Shown here piece by piece: positions 9,654 through 17,925 of a DNA stretch of 59,393 nt. Below the pieces are notes generated by a model. It had not been told where the DNA came from. It did not search any database and worked only from the letters and a program-made list of their open reading frames with translations. Within the stretch, counting starts at the first letter, position 1, and every line of letters starts with the position of its first letter. The position numbers and the translations under genes were made by a program. Location of the stretch: NCBI GenBank assembly GCA_031271295.1, contig JAISVZ010000082.1, forward strand, positions 1-59,393. Reading direction: 5' to 3'. Source of the stretch: Clostridiales bacterium. Its GTDB lineage: Bacteria > Bacillota > Clostridia > Lachnospirales > WQUN01.

Positions 9654-10010
9654 AATTGTACCTCCCTTACTCCGTTTTATGGATATGATGCAAGCGTTTT
9701 GGCCTGGGGTTTTCCGCGCGGCTTGACTTGGATGAAAGCCATTCGCGCGGCGGTTTTCCGTGCGGCGGTTAAAACAAAAAGCTCACATAGGCAACCGGCC
9801 GTACATGAGCTTTAAAAGTTATAATTTGCCATGCACAGCGCCGCGCGCCATACATGAGTCTCGTTTTTTAAGGGAAGCCAGGCAAAGTGCGCCGTGGTGT
9901 TGGCTTACCGCACGCGAAAACGCGCAAACTACTCCCTCACGGGGTGTTTATTGTCTTTGGTTTTGGTTGAAATAAGTTTAACATTGGCGGTTGGCGTTGT
10001 CAAACAATTG
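9654..10010. other. Gene-free spacer between exporter and lipoprotein genes
   Basis: This 357-bp stretch shows no convincing gene. Short open frames on the plus strand have no ribosome binding site or recognisable content. It holds a minus-strand terminator-like hairpin (listed separately) and two related motifs, ttttccgcgcggc near 9710 and ttttccgtgcggc near 9754. No clear promoter for the exporter was found. Confidence 0.5.
9778..9813 (-). terminator. Terminator-like hairpin after the DUF6273 lipoprotein
   Basis: On the minus strand AAAGCTCA (from 9813) pairs with TGAGCTTT (to 9778) and is followed by a T-rich run (ttttgtttt). It would end transcription coming from the lipoprotein gene at 10011-10805. 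Confidence 0.5.
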
Positions 10011-10805
10011 TTATTTTTGAACATCATATTGTTCCAAATCAAGAATATAAACTGTTTGCTCATCAACAATATTTTCGCTTTGGATAACTGGAATAGTGTT
10101 GTCCACGCAAAAAGCGGGGCGAATACCTCCTTCTGTCATCCCTGCTATGGTTTCAAGCGCAACAAACGCAACAATCCCTTTCGTATTTACTCCGTTTATA
10201 GCGGTTGTTGATCCTACATTAGGTGTGCGAAGCCACCATCCCGCTACATCGCCGTTTTCATGATACGCAATCCTCAACTCTACTTCTGCAAAATAAGCCA
10301 AAGGTTTTCCTTCTGCTATATCAGTCCTTGATTTTCGATGAGCCACTTCGGAAAAAGCTAACAAAAATACTTTTCTATTTATAAGAGTAGTTTCTCTATC
10401 TCCGCTTCCATAACTTGTTATAGAAGTAATTTCAACATTTGTGTCAACAATTATATCCTTGGTAATTTTGGGCAATTTTTCGTAAAATTCTTCTGTTAGA
10501 AAAATATCAACATAACTATTTTCATAATGTGAGCCGTATCTTTTGTTTTCGTTGAATGCTATAAGCTCATCTAATACATACTTTCTTAACAGAAGCGTAT
10601 TCCCTCCGTAATCATCCGTTAGCACAAGGTACGGCGCGTATCCGTCGCTTTCCTCTATATATACAAGGCAGTCTTTATTAAGGGTTGTTTCATACGCAAG
10701 GTCGCTAACGGTTGATATTTCATGCGGTACTGTTTCATAGTTACAGCCTGAGAAAAGTAAAGCGCAATGCAAAAGCAATAAGATTACTACGGTTAATTTT
10801 TTCAA
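10011..10805 (-). CDS. Lipoprotein with DUF6273-like C-terminal domain
   Basis: The signal peptide ends in lipobox LFSGC, giving a surface-anchored protein of about 264 residues. The C-terminal half has the hallmarks of DUF6273 found in Clostridia surface proteins: a WWLRTP motif, a GVNTKG segment and a final GGIRPAF. Its biochemical role is unknown. The start is probably TTG at 10805 behind agagg; a TTG three codons upstream (10814) is also open. It lies directly after a truncated response regulator, whose promoter may now drive it. Confidence 0.7.
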   Translation of the reverse strand: MKKLTVVILLLLHCALLFSGCNYETVPHEISTVSDLAYETTLNKDCLVYIEESDGYAPYLVLTDDYGGNTLLLRKYVLDELIAFNENKRYGSHYENSYVDIFLTEEFYEKLPKITKDIIVDTNVEITSITSYGSGDRETTLINRKVFLLAFSEVAHRKSRTDIAEGKPLAYFAEVELRIAYHENGDVAGWWLRTPNVGSTTAINGVNTKGIVAFVALETIAGMTEGGIRPAFCVDNTIPVIQSENIVDEQTVYILDLEQYDVQK

Positions 10806-10823
10806 AGTATCCAACCTCTTTTC

Positions 10824-11054
10824 TTATAAATAGTATTCATTCATATTAGCATTGACAGAAAAAATAAGAGTGGAGTAACATTGTAGGATTAAGTTAAAAA
10901 TTTCTCCGTTAATGAGGTCTGATTGCAGGTCTTCGCCTCTGCCATATACTTCAATTTTCGTTTCAGAACCGATTTCAATGAATATTTTATGCAGGTCATT
11001 TTTTAATTTTTCAATCAATTCCAATTGGTCGTCACATATTGCAAGCTTTAGCAT
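10824..11054 (-). pseudogene. Truncated LytTR/AgrA-type response regulator
   Basis: The first ~54 residues (MLKLAICDDQLELIEKL ... GEIFNLI) match the start of a receiver domain of the LytTR class, including the acidic DD pair. The sequence breaks just where the phospho-acceptor strand (LDIEMP-type motif) should follow. It continues for about 22 unrelated residues to a stop. There is no phospho-acceptor, no output domain and no sensor kinase nearby. This is most simply the 5' remnant of a deleted regulator gene. Its ribosome binding site and promoter look intact. Confidence 0.75.
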
Positions 11055-11074
11055 TTAAATTCACCTCACAAGTA

Positions 11075-11112
11075 GTTTACATCATAATACCACATTTTCA
11101 CAAGATGTAAAC
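11075..11112 (-). promoter_or_regulatory. Promoter and 9-bp inverted repeat before the truncated regulator
   Basis: Read on the minus strand, TTTACA (plus 11106-11111) and TATTAT (plus 11084-11089) are 16 bp apart. The perfect arms gtttacatc (11075-11083) and gatgtaaac (11104-11112) bracket the core promoter, as an operator would. Confidence 0.55.
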
Positions 11113-11125
11113 CTCCGGATAAAGA

Positions 11126-11160
11126 AAAAGGGTTTGGCGCAGAGCGCCAAACCCTTTTTT
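11126..11160 (-). terminator. Rho-independent terminator of the sugar permease operon
   Basis: A GC-rich perfect stem (aagggtttggcgc, 3-nt loop aga, complement) has T-runs on both sides. It sits 9 bp past the stop of the MalG-type permease on the minus strand. Confidence 0.85.
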
Positions 11161-11168
11161 CAAAAAAA

Positions 11169-12005
11169 CTATCCCTTTAAAGCCCCCGTAGTAAAACTCT
11201 TTTGAATCTGCTTACTTAGAACCACATAAATAATCAGCGTGGGGGCAGTGGCAACTGCAAGACCGGCTCCTATTCTGCCCATGTGTGATGCGTATGTGCC
11301 GGCCATATTCATAATGCCAATCGTTATAGTTGCCATTTGGCTGCCTCCGTTAAACGAAACCGCGAACATCAGCTCATTCCAGCAGGCAAGATAGGTAAAA
11401 ACGGAAACAGTGGCGATAGCCGGTCGTATAAGAGGCAGCATAATTTTTAAAAATATGCCGTAGATATTTAAGCCGTCTATACAGGCCGCCTCCTCAAGTT
11501 CGCGCGGCAGTGTGCCGAAAAAGCCTACGAAAATATAAATTGCCATAGGCAGCGCAAATGCGGTATAAGGTAAAATGAGCGACCAAAATGTGTTGGTAAG
11601 CTGCGTGCGTGTAAGCAGTACCAACAGCGGCACTAAAACCGCGTGCAGCGGTATCATCATTCCGGAAAGAAACGTAACTAACGCGGCGTTACTAAGCTTC
11701 CATTTCATACGGGCAATAGCGTATGATGCCATTGTGGCAAGAACGGTGGAAATAGCAATCGACGCAAACGTAATAATAACGCTGTTTCTGAGGTACAGCC
11801 CTATGTTAGCGTTTTGGAACACATGCACGTAGTTTTCCCATCTGTACACTTTCGGAAGCCCCATGGGGTTGCCAACGAAAATTTCGTTGTTATCTTTAAG
11901 CGAAAAAATGAACAGCCAAAACAAAGGGTATAGTTGCAGCGCGGCAACAATGATTAATGCCAAATACTTTATAAATTTAATAACATAAAATTTTGCTTTA
12001 TTCAC
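11169..12005 (-). CDS. Carbohydrate ABC transporter permease (MalG type)
   Basis: One of two inner-membrane permeases of a CUT1 sugar importer, with about six membrane segments in 278 residues. The EAA loop reads EAACIDGLNIYGIFLKIMLP (near residue 180), the docking site for an ATPase. GTG at 12005 lies behind a gggggg site. It is 15 bp downstream of the MalF-type permease and ends at a strong terminator. No ATPase gene is in the operon; CUT1 systems often share an MsmX-like ATPase encoded elsewhere. Confidence 0.93.
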   Translation of the reverse strand: MNKAKFYVIKFIKYLALIIVAALQLYPLFWLFIFSLKDNNEIFVGNPMGLPKVYRWENYVHVFQNANIGLYLRNSVIITFASIAISTVLATMASYAIARMKWKLSNAALVTFLSGMMIPLHAVLVPLLVLLTRTQLTNTFWSLILPYTAFALPMAIYIFVGFFGTLPRELEEAACIDGLNIYGIFLKIMLPLIRPAIATVSVFTYLACWNELMFAVSFNGGSQMATITIGIMNMAGTYASHMGRIGAGLAVATAPTLIIYVVLSKQIQKSFTTGALKG

Positions 12006-12020
12006 GGCGCATGTCCCCCC

Positions 12021-12908
12021 TTAATATTCGTAGTTTTCAACTTTAAAAAAGCGCATAATAAGCAGAGTCAGCACCAAGCAAACACCCATGATAAAAATAG
12101 CCATGGCGCTGCCCGCGCCGAAACGCATTTGCCTAATAATAACATCAAACATTACGGTAGTCGGAACCTCTGTAAGGTGGTACGGGCCGCCTTTTGTAAG
12201 CACCCAAACAAGGTCAAAGGTTTTCATACAGCCGATGATGGAAAACGTAACGCAAACCTTAATCATTGGCATTATCAGCGGAATTGTAATTTTCAGCGCA
12301 AGCTGTGCGCCGTTCGCGCCGTCAATTTCCGCCGCCTCGTACAGGCTGGTGGGAATTGATTTAATTTGCGAATACATAAGAAGCATGTGATAGCCTATAT
12401 ACTGCCAAATCATAACGAAAAACAGCGCGCCAAGAACCGTGTTTGGGTCGGCAAGCCAGCCGCGTGTCCATGATTCTAAACCTATAGCCTCAAGAAAAGC
12501 GTTAAGTACGCCAAAATTCGCGTGGTATATCTTCTGCCAAAGCTGCCCCAAAACCGTTGTGGAAATGATTACGGGGATAAAATAAACGCTTCGGAAGAAG
12601 CCCTCGAATTTCGTATTTTTTGCGATAACAAGCGCCAGCAAAAGCGCTATGGGTATTTGCACAAACACCGATAAAACCGCCAGAATAGCGGCGTTTTTAA
12701 GTGCGGTTGGGAAAAAATCCGCCGGGCTGAACAAATTGAGATAATTCTTTAAACCTATAAATACTTCGGTACCGGCTCTGCCGTTCCAATCCAGAAGTGA
12801 ATAATAAACGGCGAACCCAATTGGAATAAAAATCAGTCCTATATAAAACAGCAACGCGGGAAGGCTGAAAACCGCAATTGCCTTTTTGTCTCCGAGAAAT
12901 TTATCCAT
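12021..12908 (-). CDS. Carbohydrate ABC transporter permease (MalF type)
   Basis: Partner permease of the CUT1 importer with six membrane segments. The EAA loop reads EAAEIDGANGAQLALKITIP. ATG at 12908 is better spaced from the aaggg site than the GTG at 12917. It is preceded by an attenuator-like hairpin that separates it from the binding-protein gene. Confidence 0.93.
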   Translation of the reverse strand: MDKFLGDKKAIAVFSLPALLFYIGLIFIPIGFAVYYSLLDWNGRAGTEVFIGLKNYLNLFSPADFFPTALKNAAILAVLSVFVQIPIALLLALVIAKNTKFEGFFRSVYFIPVIISTTVLGQLWQKIYHANFGVLNAFLEAIGLESWTRGWLADPNTVLGALFFVMIWQYIGYHMLLMYSQIKSIPTSLYEAAEIDGANGAQLALKITIPLIMPMIKVCVTFSIIGCMKTFDLVWVLTKGGPYHLTEVPTTVMFDVIIRQMRFGAGSAMAIFIMGVCLVLTLLIMRFFKVENYEY

Positions 12909-12986
12909 GCATATCACATCCCTTCACTAAGTTACAAATACATAATAATAATCTTACGTTGGTGCCCGTAAAAAAGCCCAAAATAA

Positions 12987-13006
12987 GGGGCTATTTTCAT
13001 AGCCCC
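12987..13006 (-). terminator. Intercistronic hairpin between binding protein and permeases
   Basis: ggggctat and atagcccc pair around tttc; on the minus strand T-rich sequence follows (ttattttgggctttttt). Partial terminators here usually give the binding protein more transcript than the permeases. Confidence 0.7.
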
Positions 13007-13048
13007 AATATTCGCATTCAAGTATAAACAGAAATTTAGGTAATAATA

Positions 13049-14482
13049 TTAATACTTCGCGTATCCGGTTTCCTCGCAAACGGCTGCCATGTTAGCGGCA
13101 AATTCCTCCGCTGTAATTTGCTTGCCAACCAATTCCTGAAGCATACCAAGCATTCTGTCTCTTGGAACTTCGGGAAGGAATGTATCCCAAGCCAAAGTGG
13201 AGCCGGAAGCTTTAGAAGCGAAATCCGCGATTCCAACCGAAAGAGCCGGAAGGTTGGCGGAATAATCAGCCATGTTAAAGTTCGACCTTGTGGGGATAGA
13301 GCCGCCAAGCTTGTAGCTTTGCTCCGGCAAACGAGCGGTAACGAATTTAAGGAAAGTTGTAGCCGCATCGGGGTTGGCTGTATTGGCGTTAACCATAAAG
13401 CCGTCGGTTGCGCCGCCAAGAACCTGGTCGTCAAAATCGCCGCCAACGCCGGGGAAGTTTACCGCAACAACCTTGCCTACTATTGAGGATTCGTCCGGGT
13501 TTTCAATGCCACTTACAAGCCAGTCGCCCAAATAGTACATCGGGAATTCGCCTGCTTTAAAACGAGCCGTTACTTCCTGCTCGCCGCTTGCTATGGCGTT
13601 TGCGTCGAACGCGCCCGCGTCAACAAGGTCGAGCAGGGCTTGCGCACTTTGAACTATGCCGGGGTCGTTGAAGGATTTTTCGCCGTTAAGCATAGCGTTT
13701 ACATTTTCCGCACCCGCGTAGCGTATAGCCATAATGTGCTGGAAGAACGCAACTGTCCAAGCGTCGGCTGCCGGAAGCGCAATAGGTGTAATTCCTGCGG
13801 ATTTGAAGCCGTCTATAGCGGTTAAAAGTTCTTCGTAAGTTGCTGGTATCGCAATGTTGTTAGCCGTGAACATTTCCTCGTTGCAGTACAGAGGCGCAGC
13901 CCACGTTGTCATTGTAAGACCGTAGGTTTTGCCGCCGAAAGTGAAGTTATCCAGCGAGCCGGGGTTTACCGTTGACAAATAATCGGCATCAAGGTAGGGA
14001 CCCAAATCTAAAAGCATGTTGGCGTTAGCAAGTTCCCTTGCGGAAGCGGGGCCCCAGCCGAAGAATACGTCCGGCAAAGTGCCGGCTGCCTGAGCGGCCG
14101 CGAACTTTGTTTTGTAAGCCTCGTTTTCAGTGGATTCGCGTGTTACCTTAATGTTTGGGTATTCGGCTTCAAAAGCGGGAATGATGGTGTCGTTCCACGC
14201 TGTGGAGTTGTTGTCGAGGTTTTGAGCCCAAATGTCCCAAACTACGATTTCGGCGGGTGCGTCAGCGGGAGCCGGGTCTGCCGCAGGGGCCGGGTCAGCG
14301 GGTGCAGGGTCTGTCGTGGGGGCCGGGTCTGCGGGAGCCGGGTCAGCGGGGGCCGGGTCTGCGGGTGTTGTTGCCGCGGGAGCCGGGTCCGGTGTTGGCG
14401 CGGGGGGTTGGCAAGCACCAAACAAACCAACAATAAGCGCGCACGCTGCGATTAGAGCTAAAATTTTGTGCATTTTCTTCAT
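13049..14482 (-). CDS. Extracellular sugar-binding lipoprotein (family 1 solute-binding protein)
   Basis: Substrate-binding subunit of the sugar importer. ATG at 14482 follows an aggagg site; the open frame extends 23 codons upstream without support. The signal peptide ends at a lipobox Cys (GLFGAC). Next comes a 50-residue Pro/Ala/Asp linker of DPAPA-type repeats, a flexible tether across the wall. The binding fold starts at EIVVWDIWAQN, with features of the MalE/UgpB class (YKTKFAAAQAAGTLPDVFFGWG). Oligosaccharides are the likely ligand, given the GH3 enzyme nearby. Confidence 0.92.
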   Translation of the reverse strand: MKKMHKILALIAACALIVGLFGACQPPAPTPDPAPAATTPADPAPADPAPADPAPTTDPAPADPAPAADPAPADAPAEIVVWDIWAQNLDNNSTAWNDTIIPAFEAEYPNIKVTRESTENEAYKTKFAAAQAAGTLPDVFFGWGPASARELANANMLLDLGPYLDADYLSTVNPGSLDNFTFGGKTYGLTMTTWAAPLYCNEEMFTANNIAIPATYEELLTAIDGFKSAGITPIALPAADAWTVAFFQHIMAIRYAGAENVNAMLNGEKSFNDPGIVQSAQALLDLVDAGAFDANAIASGEQEVTARFKAGEFPMYYLGDWLVSGIENPDESSIVGKVVAVNFPGVGGDFDDQVLGGATDGFMVNANTANPDAATTFLKFVTARLPEQSYKLGGSIPTRSNFNMADYSANLPALSVGIADFASKASGSTLAWDTFLPEVPRDRMLGMLQELVGKQITAEEFAANMAAVCEETGYAKY

Positions 14483-14609
14483 TATTATCCTCCTATCAGA
14501 TATTAAACTGTGCATTTTACCCAAAAGGGCTTTGCAATACAAATATAACATCTCATTTAAAGGTAATACACATAATATTATACAAAAAGGTGGAATATTT
14601 TACGGAATA

Positions 14610-14674
14610 TTTATAAGATTGCGACAAAAATCAACAGCGGTTTGCAGGCATTGCCAAGGGTAGCGCTAAATTCG
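14610..14674. repeat. 65-bp direct repeat, left copy
   Basis: It matches 15579-15643 in the same orientation with one mismatch (t at 14661 versus c). It begins tttataagattgcgac and ends gcgctaaattcg. It includes the last three codons of hicB. The two copies flank the hicA-hicB and KilA-N segment. Confidence 0.9.
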
Positions 14675-15070
14675 ATTATCGGCTATTTTAAGTTCTTGCT
14701 TCAAAGCGGCTTGGAGAATTGACGAAAAATTAACACCGGCTTTTTCCGCTTCGAAATTCAGCCAAGACGGGATTGTGCAATTCTTTTTAACGGATTTCAT
14801 GTCATTTTTACGCCGGTATTCCGTAAAATCCACGTCAACGAGTGTTAAAATGTCGGATTCGTTATTTTTTTGCACATTTGCAAAGTTGGTTGGAGTTGGC
14901 AAAACTTCGTTTTCGTCTTCCATGTCAATTCCCATAATGCCGATTGCGTCCCTTGCCATTTCTATTGCATCCGCTTCGTCAACACCTTGAGTATTAATAT
15001 TAAAGTCCGGTACAAACACAATTATGCGCTCTTTTCCTCTGCTTAACAAAACAGGATATACAGCTTTCAT
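14666..15070 (-). CDS. hicB: HicB-family antitoxin
   Basis: Antitoxin that neutralises HicA and usually represses the operon. The N-terminal half is the partial RNase-H-like HicB fold (YPVLLSRGKERIIVFVPDFN ... GVDEADAIEMARDAIGIMG). The C-terminal ~45 residues (YRRKNDMKSVKKNCTIPSWLNFEAEKAGVNFSSILQAALKQEL, in part) look like a ribbon-helix-helix DNA-binding segment. ATG at 15070 follows aaggagg. It lies 31 bp downstream of hicA. The final codons fall within the 65-bp direct repeat, so the natural C-terminus may have been altered. Confidence 0.88.
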   Translation of the reverse strand: MKAVYPVLLSRGKERIIVFVPDFNINTQGVDEADAIEMARDAIGIMGIDMEDENEVLPTPTNFANVQKNNESDILTLVDVDFTEYRRKNDMKSVKKNCTIPSWLNFEAEKAGVNFSSILQAALKQELKIADNRI

Positions 15071-15101
15071 AAAAACCTCCTTACGGCCAAAACCGGCTCG
15101 G

Positions 15102-15275
15102 TTATTTTAGATTTCGACGTTTGATTATTGCTTTGGCTAATTCTTCATCCGTTTCTTTGTGCCGTACAACGGATTCGCGTTCTTTTCCTTTTTCATATAT
15201 ATCATGGTTAGACCCATGCCGTTTGAAACACCATCCGTTATTTTCTAACAATCGTATCAAATCCTTTGTTTTCAT
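15102..15275 (-). CDS. hicA: HicA-family mRNA interferase toxin
   Basis: A 57-residue toxin with the dsRBD-like HicA fold. It contains LLENNGWCFKRHGSNHDIY, with the catalytic His in the HGSNHDIY motif, and the conserved RHKE motif further on. Translation most likely starts at ATG 15275 behind agaggtgg; the upstream extension of the frame is unsupported. It precedes hicB as in typical hicAB operons. The protein cleaves mRNA when free of HicB. Confidence 0.88.
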   Translation of the reverse strand: MKTKDLIRLLENNGWCFKRHGSNHDIYEKGKERESVVRHKETDEELAKAIIKRRNLK

Positions 15276-15294
15276 TCTTCGCCACCTCTGTATT

Positions 15295-15323
15295 ATTATA
15301 CGCCTTTTATACGCCTTTATCAA
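15295..15323 (-). promoter_or_regulatory. hicAB promoter with operator-like direct repeats
   Basis: On the minus strand TTGATA (plus 15318-15323) and TATAAT (plus 15295-15300) are 17 bp apart. Two copies of ggcgtata (plus tatacgcc at 15297-15304 and 15308-15315) are spaced 11 bp, one helical turn. They overlap the -10 and spacer, fitting autorepression by HicB. Confidence 0.7.
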
Positions 15324-15411
15324 TATCGTAAATCGGCAAAGCGAAAACTGATTGAGTGTCACAGTATTATTCATTTTCAGCATAAGTGTGAACAGCTATT
15401 TAATCCTGATT

Positions 15412-15439
15412 TTAAACCCCTCGAATTCGAGGGGTTTAA
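15412..15439. repeat. 28-bp perfect palindrome
   Basis: The sequence is fully self-complementary, centred between 15425 and 15426 on an EcoRI-type gaattc core, with CCCC/GGGG and ttaaa arms. It has no loop and no T-tract beyond its own ends. It lies between the hicA promoter and the KilA-N fragment. Confidence 0.85.
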
Positions 15440-15476
15440 GCGAGAAGCTGGTTTAAACGCTTTCACACTCTCACCT

Positions 15477-15638
15477 ATGAAGTGGATAAATACTACAAAC
15501 GCAATCGGTATAACTGTCAAAGCTGGACGCGGAGGCGGAACATTTGCGCACAAAGACATCGCGTTTGAATTCGCGTCTTTTATAAGATTGCGACAAAAAT
15601 CAACAGCGGTTTGCAGGCATTGCCAAGGGCAGCGCTAA
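15477..15638 (+). pseudogene. KilA-N domain fragment
   Basis: Translation from ATG 15477 gives MKWINTTNAIGITVKAGR, a gap of two Gly, then GTFAHKDIAFEFASF. This is the core of a KilA-N domain, the DNA-binding domain of phage and large-virus proteins. The match stops at the 65-bp repeat; the next 17 residues (starting IRLRQKS) are unrelated and end in a stop. There is no ribosome binding site and no upstream domain. It is a remnant of a phage-derived gene truncated at the repeat. Confidence 0.75.
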
Positions 15639-15643
15639 ATTCG
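15579..15643. repeat. 65-bp direct repeat, right copy
   Basis: The partner of 14610-14674, 969 bp away, same orientation, 64 of 65 bases identical. It overlaps the last codons of the BspA-like gene and truncates the KilA-N frame. Confidence 0.9.
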
Positions 15644-16852
15644 GTATTTCGTAAAAAGCGCTGCATTTTTCAGAGATTTGCATCCCGAAAAAGCGCGAGC
15701 GCCAATGCGGATGAGATTGTCCGGCAAAACTATCTCCTCCAGCGCGGCGCAGCCGCGAAACGCGTTATCTTCAATTGTTGTGACACTGTCGGGGATAACC
15801 ACCGATTTTAACCGCTTACAGCCCTCAAACATTCCTCGGCTTATTTCCTTTACACCGTTTTGTATAACCGCCGACGTTAGTTCTTCGCATCCGCAAAACA
15901 CTCCGTCGCCTATTTTAACCACACCGCCCGGAATAACCACCGATTGCAAACGTGTGAAACTGCGAAACGCGTTTGCGCTTATTTCCGTTACACCGTCCGG
16001 CACGGCGTAATCGCCCGAAATTCTCTCCGGTACCATTAGTAAAACTGTTTCGGTTTTATCGTACAACGCCGAATCTGCGGAAGAGTAGGCGGCGTTATGC
16101 TTGCTTACGCGTACTTCCGTCAAGTTATAACAGCCCTTAAAAGCGGCATAATCAATTTCCGTTACGCTGTCGGGGATGATGTAACCTCCGGACTTTTTCG
16201 CGGGAACCATTATTAATTCTGTTTTGTCTATGTTAAAGAGCACCCCGTCTTCGGATGAGTAGTTTTTATTATTTTCGCTTACGTGTATTTCCGTCAAGTT
16301 TGCGCAGTCACCGAATACTTCGTTTGAAATATAATTGACGCTCTCCGGCAAACTGACCGATATTAATTGCTTGCAGCCCCTAAACGCATAGCCTCCTATA
16401 TTTTCAACGCCGTTATGTATAACGAGCGTCCGCAGGTTTTTACAGCCGCTAAAGGCAAAGCCCTCTATCTCTTTAACGCCGGAGGGGATAACCGCCGAAG
16501 TAAGGTTTTTGCATCCCATAAAAGCGCAGTATTCTATCTTCGTCGTCCCATCGTTAACATCAATGGAAGATAGCCCTTTGCAATCCTTGAAGGCGCCGGG
16601 GCCGATAATACGTACGGTTCCCGGAATAACAACCGAAATAATGTCTTTCCTGCGGGCAAATGCACCGAGACCGACTGCACGAACCGGCAAGCCGTTTATT
16701 ACTTCCGGTATTTCCGTCTGTCCCCCCGGTCCGGCGTAGCGGGTTATAACCACGCCGTCCTCGCAGCATGAAGGCGCGGCGGCATCATCCGCGTAAACAT
16801 ATCCCCAGTCGCCGAAGCGCTCGCTCTCTTCAAGTGTGATGTTAATTAACAT
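15635..16852 (-). CDS. BspA-like leucine-rich repeat protein (LRR_5)
   Basis: A 405-residue protein made almost wholly of about 23-residue LRR_5 units (for example AFSGCKNLRTLVIHNGVENI and AFRGCKQLISVSLPESVNYI). Two shorter islands (YSSEDGVLFNIDKTELIMVP type) break the array. Such repeats occur in surface adhesins of Clostridia and Bacteroidetes, but no signal peptide, anchor or wall motif is visible, so this copy may be cytoplasmic or lack a secretion module. ATG at 16852 follows aaggagg. Its last codons lie in the 65-bp repeat. Confidence 0.85.
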   Translation of the reverse strand: MLINITLEESERFGDWGYVYADDAAAPSCCEDGVVITRYAGPGGQTEIPEVINGLPVRAVGLGAFARRKDIISVVIPGTVRIIGPGAFKDCKGLSSIDVNDGTTKIEYCAFMGCKNLTSAVIPSGVKEIEGFAFSGCKNLRTLVIHNGVENIGGYAFRGCKQLISVSLPESVNYISNEVFGDCANLTEIHVSENNKNYSSEDGVLFNIDKTELIMVPAKKSGGYIIPDSVTEIDYAAFKGCYNLTEVRVSKHNAAYSSADSALYDKTETVLLMVPERISGDYAVPDGVTEISANAFRSFTRLQSVVIPGGVVKIGDGVFCGCEELTSAVIQNGVKEISRGMFEGCKRLKSVVIPDSVTTIEDNAFRGCAALEEIVLPDNLIRIGARAFSGCKSLKNAALFTKYRI

Positions 16853-16896
16853 TATGGCCTCCTTTAGCTTGCACGCTTATTGAAAGAGTATATATA

Positions 16897-17910
16897 TTAA
16901 ATATTGCAAGCATTAAGAATTTTTTCAACATTCTTATAACACTTTTCCGCGAAATCCTTATAGCCTTGGCCTGCTTCCCGCGCCACGTCTTTTGCATACC
17001 GCGCCCATATGCTTTTACCTTTTCCGAGCTTTATATCTTCTATTTGCAACGGGTTTTTAAAAGTTTCCTTAACCAGCGCGTCAAATTCGTCCGGATGGTT
17101 GCTGATATAATTACCGGCGTTGGAATAGTCAGCAACGCCGTCCTCCCGTTCAACACCGCAAATTATTAAAACCTGAACGATACCCTTGTTTTCCTTCTTT
17201 ATACGCAGCGCAAATTCCAGCATACCCTTTTTCTTCAAGGTAAATGTTAAGTAGCCGGGCGGGCATTCCGTCCATATTATGCTTTGGAATGAAGATGCCA
17301 TTCTTTCACGAATTTCAAACAGCACGGAGTCTTTGGGAATGAGGTTAAAATTGTCGCTAATGATATCCCGTAATTGCTCCATTATTTCCTTTACATCGGT
17401 ATCTGGTTCAGTTGCTATGCATTTCTCCAACCAAGGCAATATGTGTTTTCTAAACGAAATACAGCAAATTTTTTCAAACGAGACATTACCCAGGCTTTCC
17501 TTACTTGGTTTATGACCGTCTGCCGTAAGATAAAAAATGGCAGGTACATCACCTTTTCTTATACTTTCGGCAAACGCATAATAATCTTCGATTTGACGCA
17601 ATTGGTCTTTTGCCCAAATTTTCACCTCAAATGGGATAAAGAACCTGTCGGTTGAAATGACCATGTCAATACGCCGCCCCTCGGCGGTAGACACCTCTGT
17701 TTGAACATCCGCGCTCTGCAAGTCTGAGGCTGAAATTTCAAACTTTTTCTCAGACGCATTTTCCAGCGTCTCAATAAATAACTTTAAAAAAAGCTCTTTA
17801 TAATTGTGATACTCGCCGCGCGGGTTGAGGAAGGCCGCAATTATACCGGTGATAATTTCCTCAGCCTTATATATCTTTGCCGCTTTAAAAACGTTAAATT
17901 TTTTTTCCAT
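16897..17910 (-). CDS. PD-(D/E)XK-nuclease-fold protein
   Basis: About 337 residues with the core RRIDMVISTD ... FFIPFEVKIWAKDQLRQIEDYY, which supplies the D and E-x-K of a PD-(D/E)XK site followed by the QL..Y helix. This resembles the PDDEXK_4 (PF14281) group, often found singly in bacterial genomes. The C-terminal half is not recognised. ATG at 17910 follows ggaaggtg. Nuclease activity is inferred from the motif. It could be a stand-alone defence or repair factor; the accessory neighbours (hicAB, LRR protein) fit a variable region. Confidence 0.75.
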   Translation of the reverse strand: MEKKFNVFKAAKIYKAEEIITGIIAAFLNPRGEYHNYKELFLKLFIETLENASEKKFEISASDLQSADVQTEVSTAEGRRIDMVISTDRFFIPFEVKIWAKDQLRQIEDYYAFAESIRKGDVPAIFYLTADGHKPSKESLGNVSFEKICCISFRKHILPWLEKCIATEPDTDVKEIMEQLRDIISDNFNLIPKDSVLFEIRERMASSFQSIIWTECPPGYLTFTLKKKGMLEFALRIKKENKGIVQVLIICGVEREDGVADYSNAGNYISNHPDEFDALVKETFKNPLQIEDIKLGKGKSIWARYAKDVAREAGQGYKDFAEKCYKNVEKILNACNI

Positions 17911-17925
17911 TTCTGCACCTTCCGT

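Noticed and set aside
9760-10211. Plus-strand small open frames in the spacer
   Set aside because: No ribosome binding site or recognisable content; one is antisense to the DUF6273 lipoprotein.
14222-14663. Gly/Ala-rich plus-strand open frames
   Set aside because: They are antisense shadows of the Pro/Ala linker of the sugar-binding protein.
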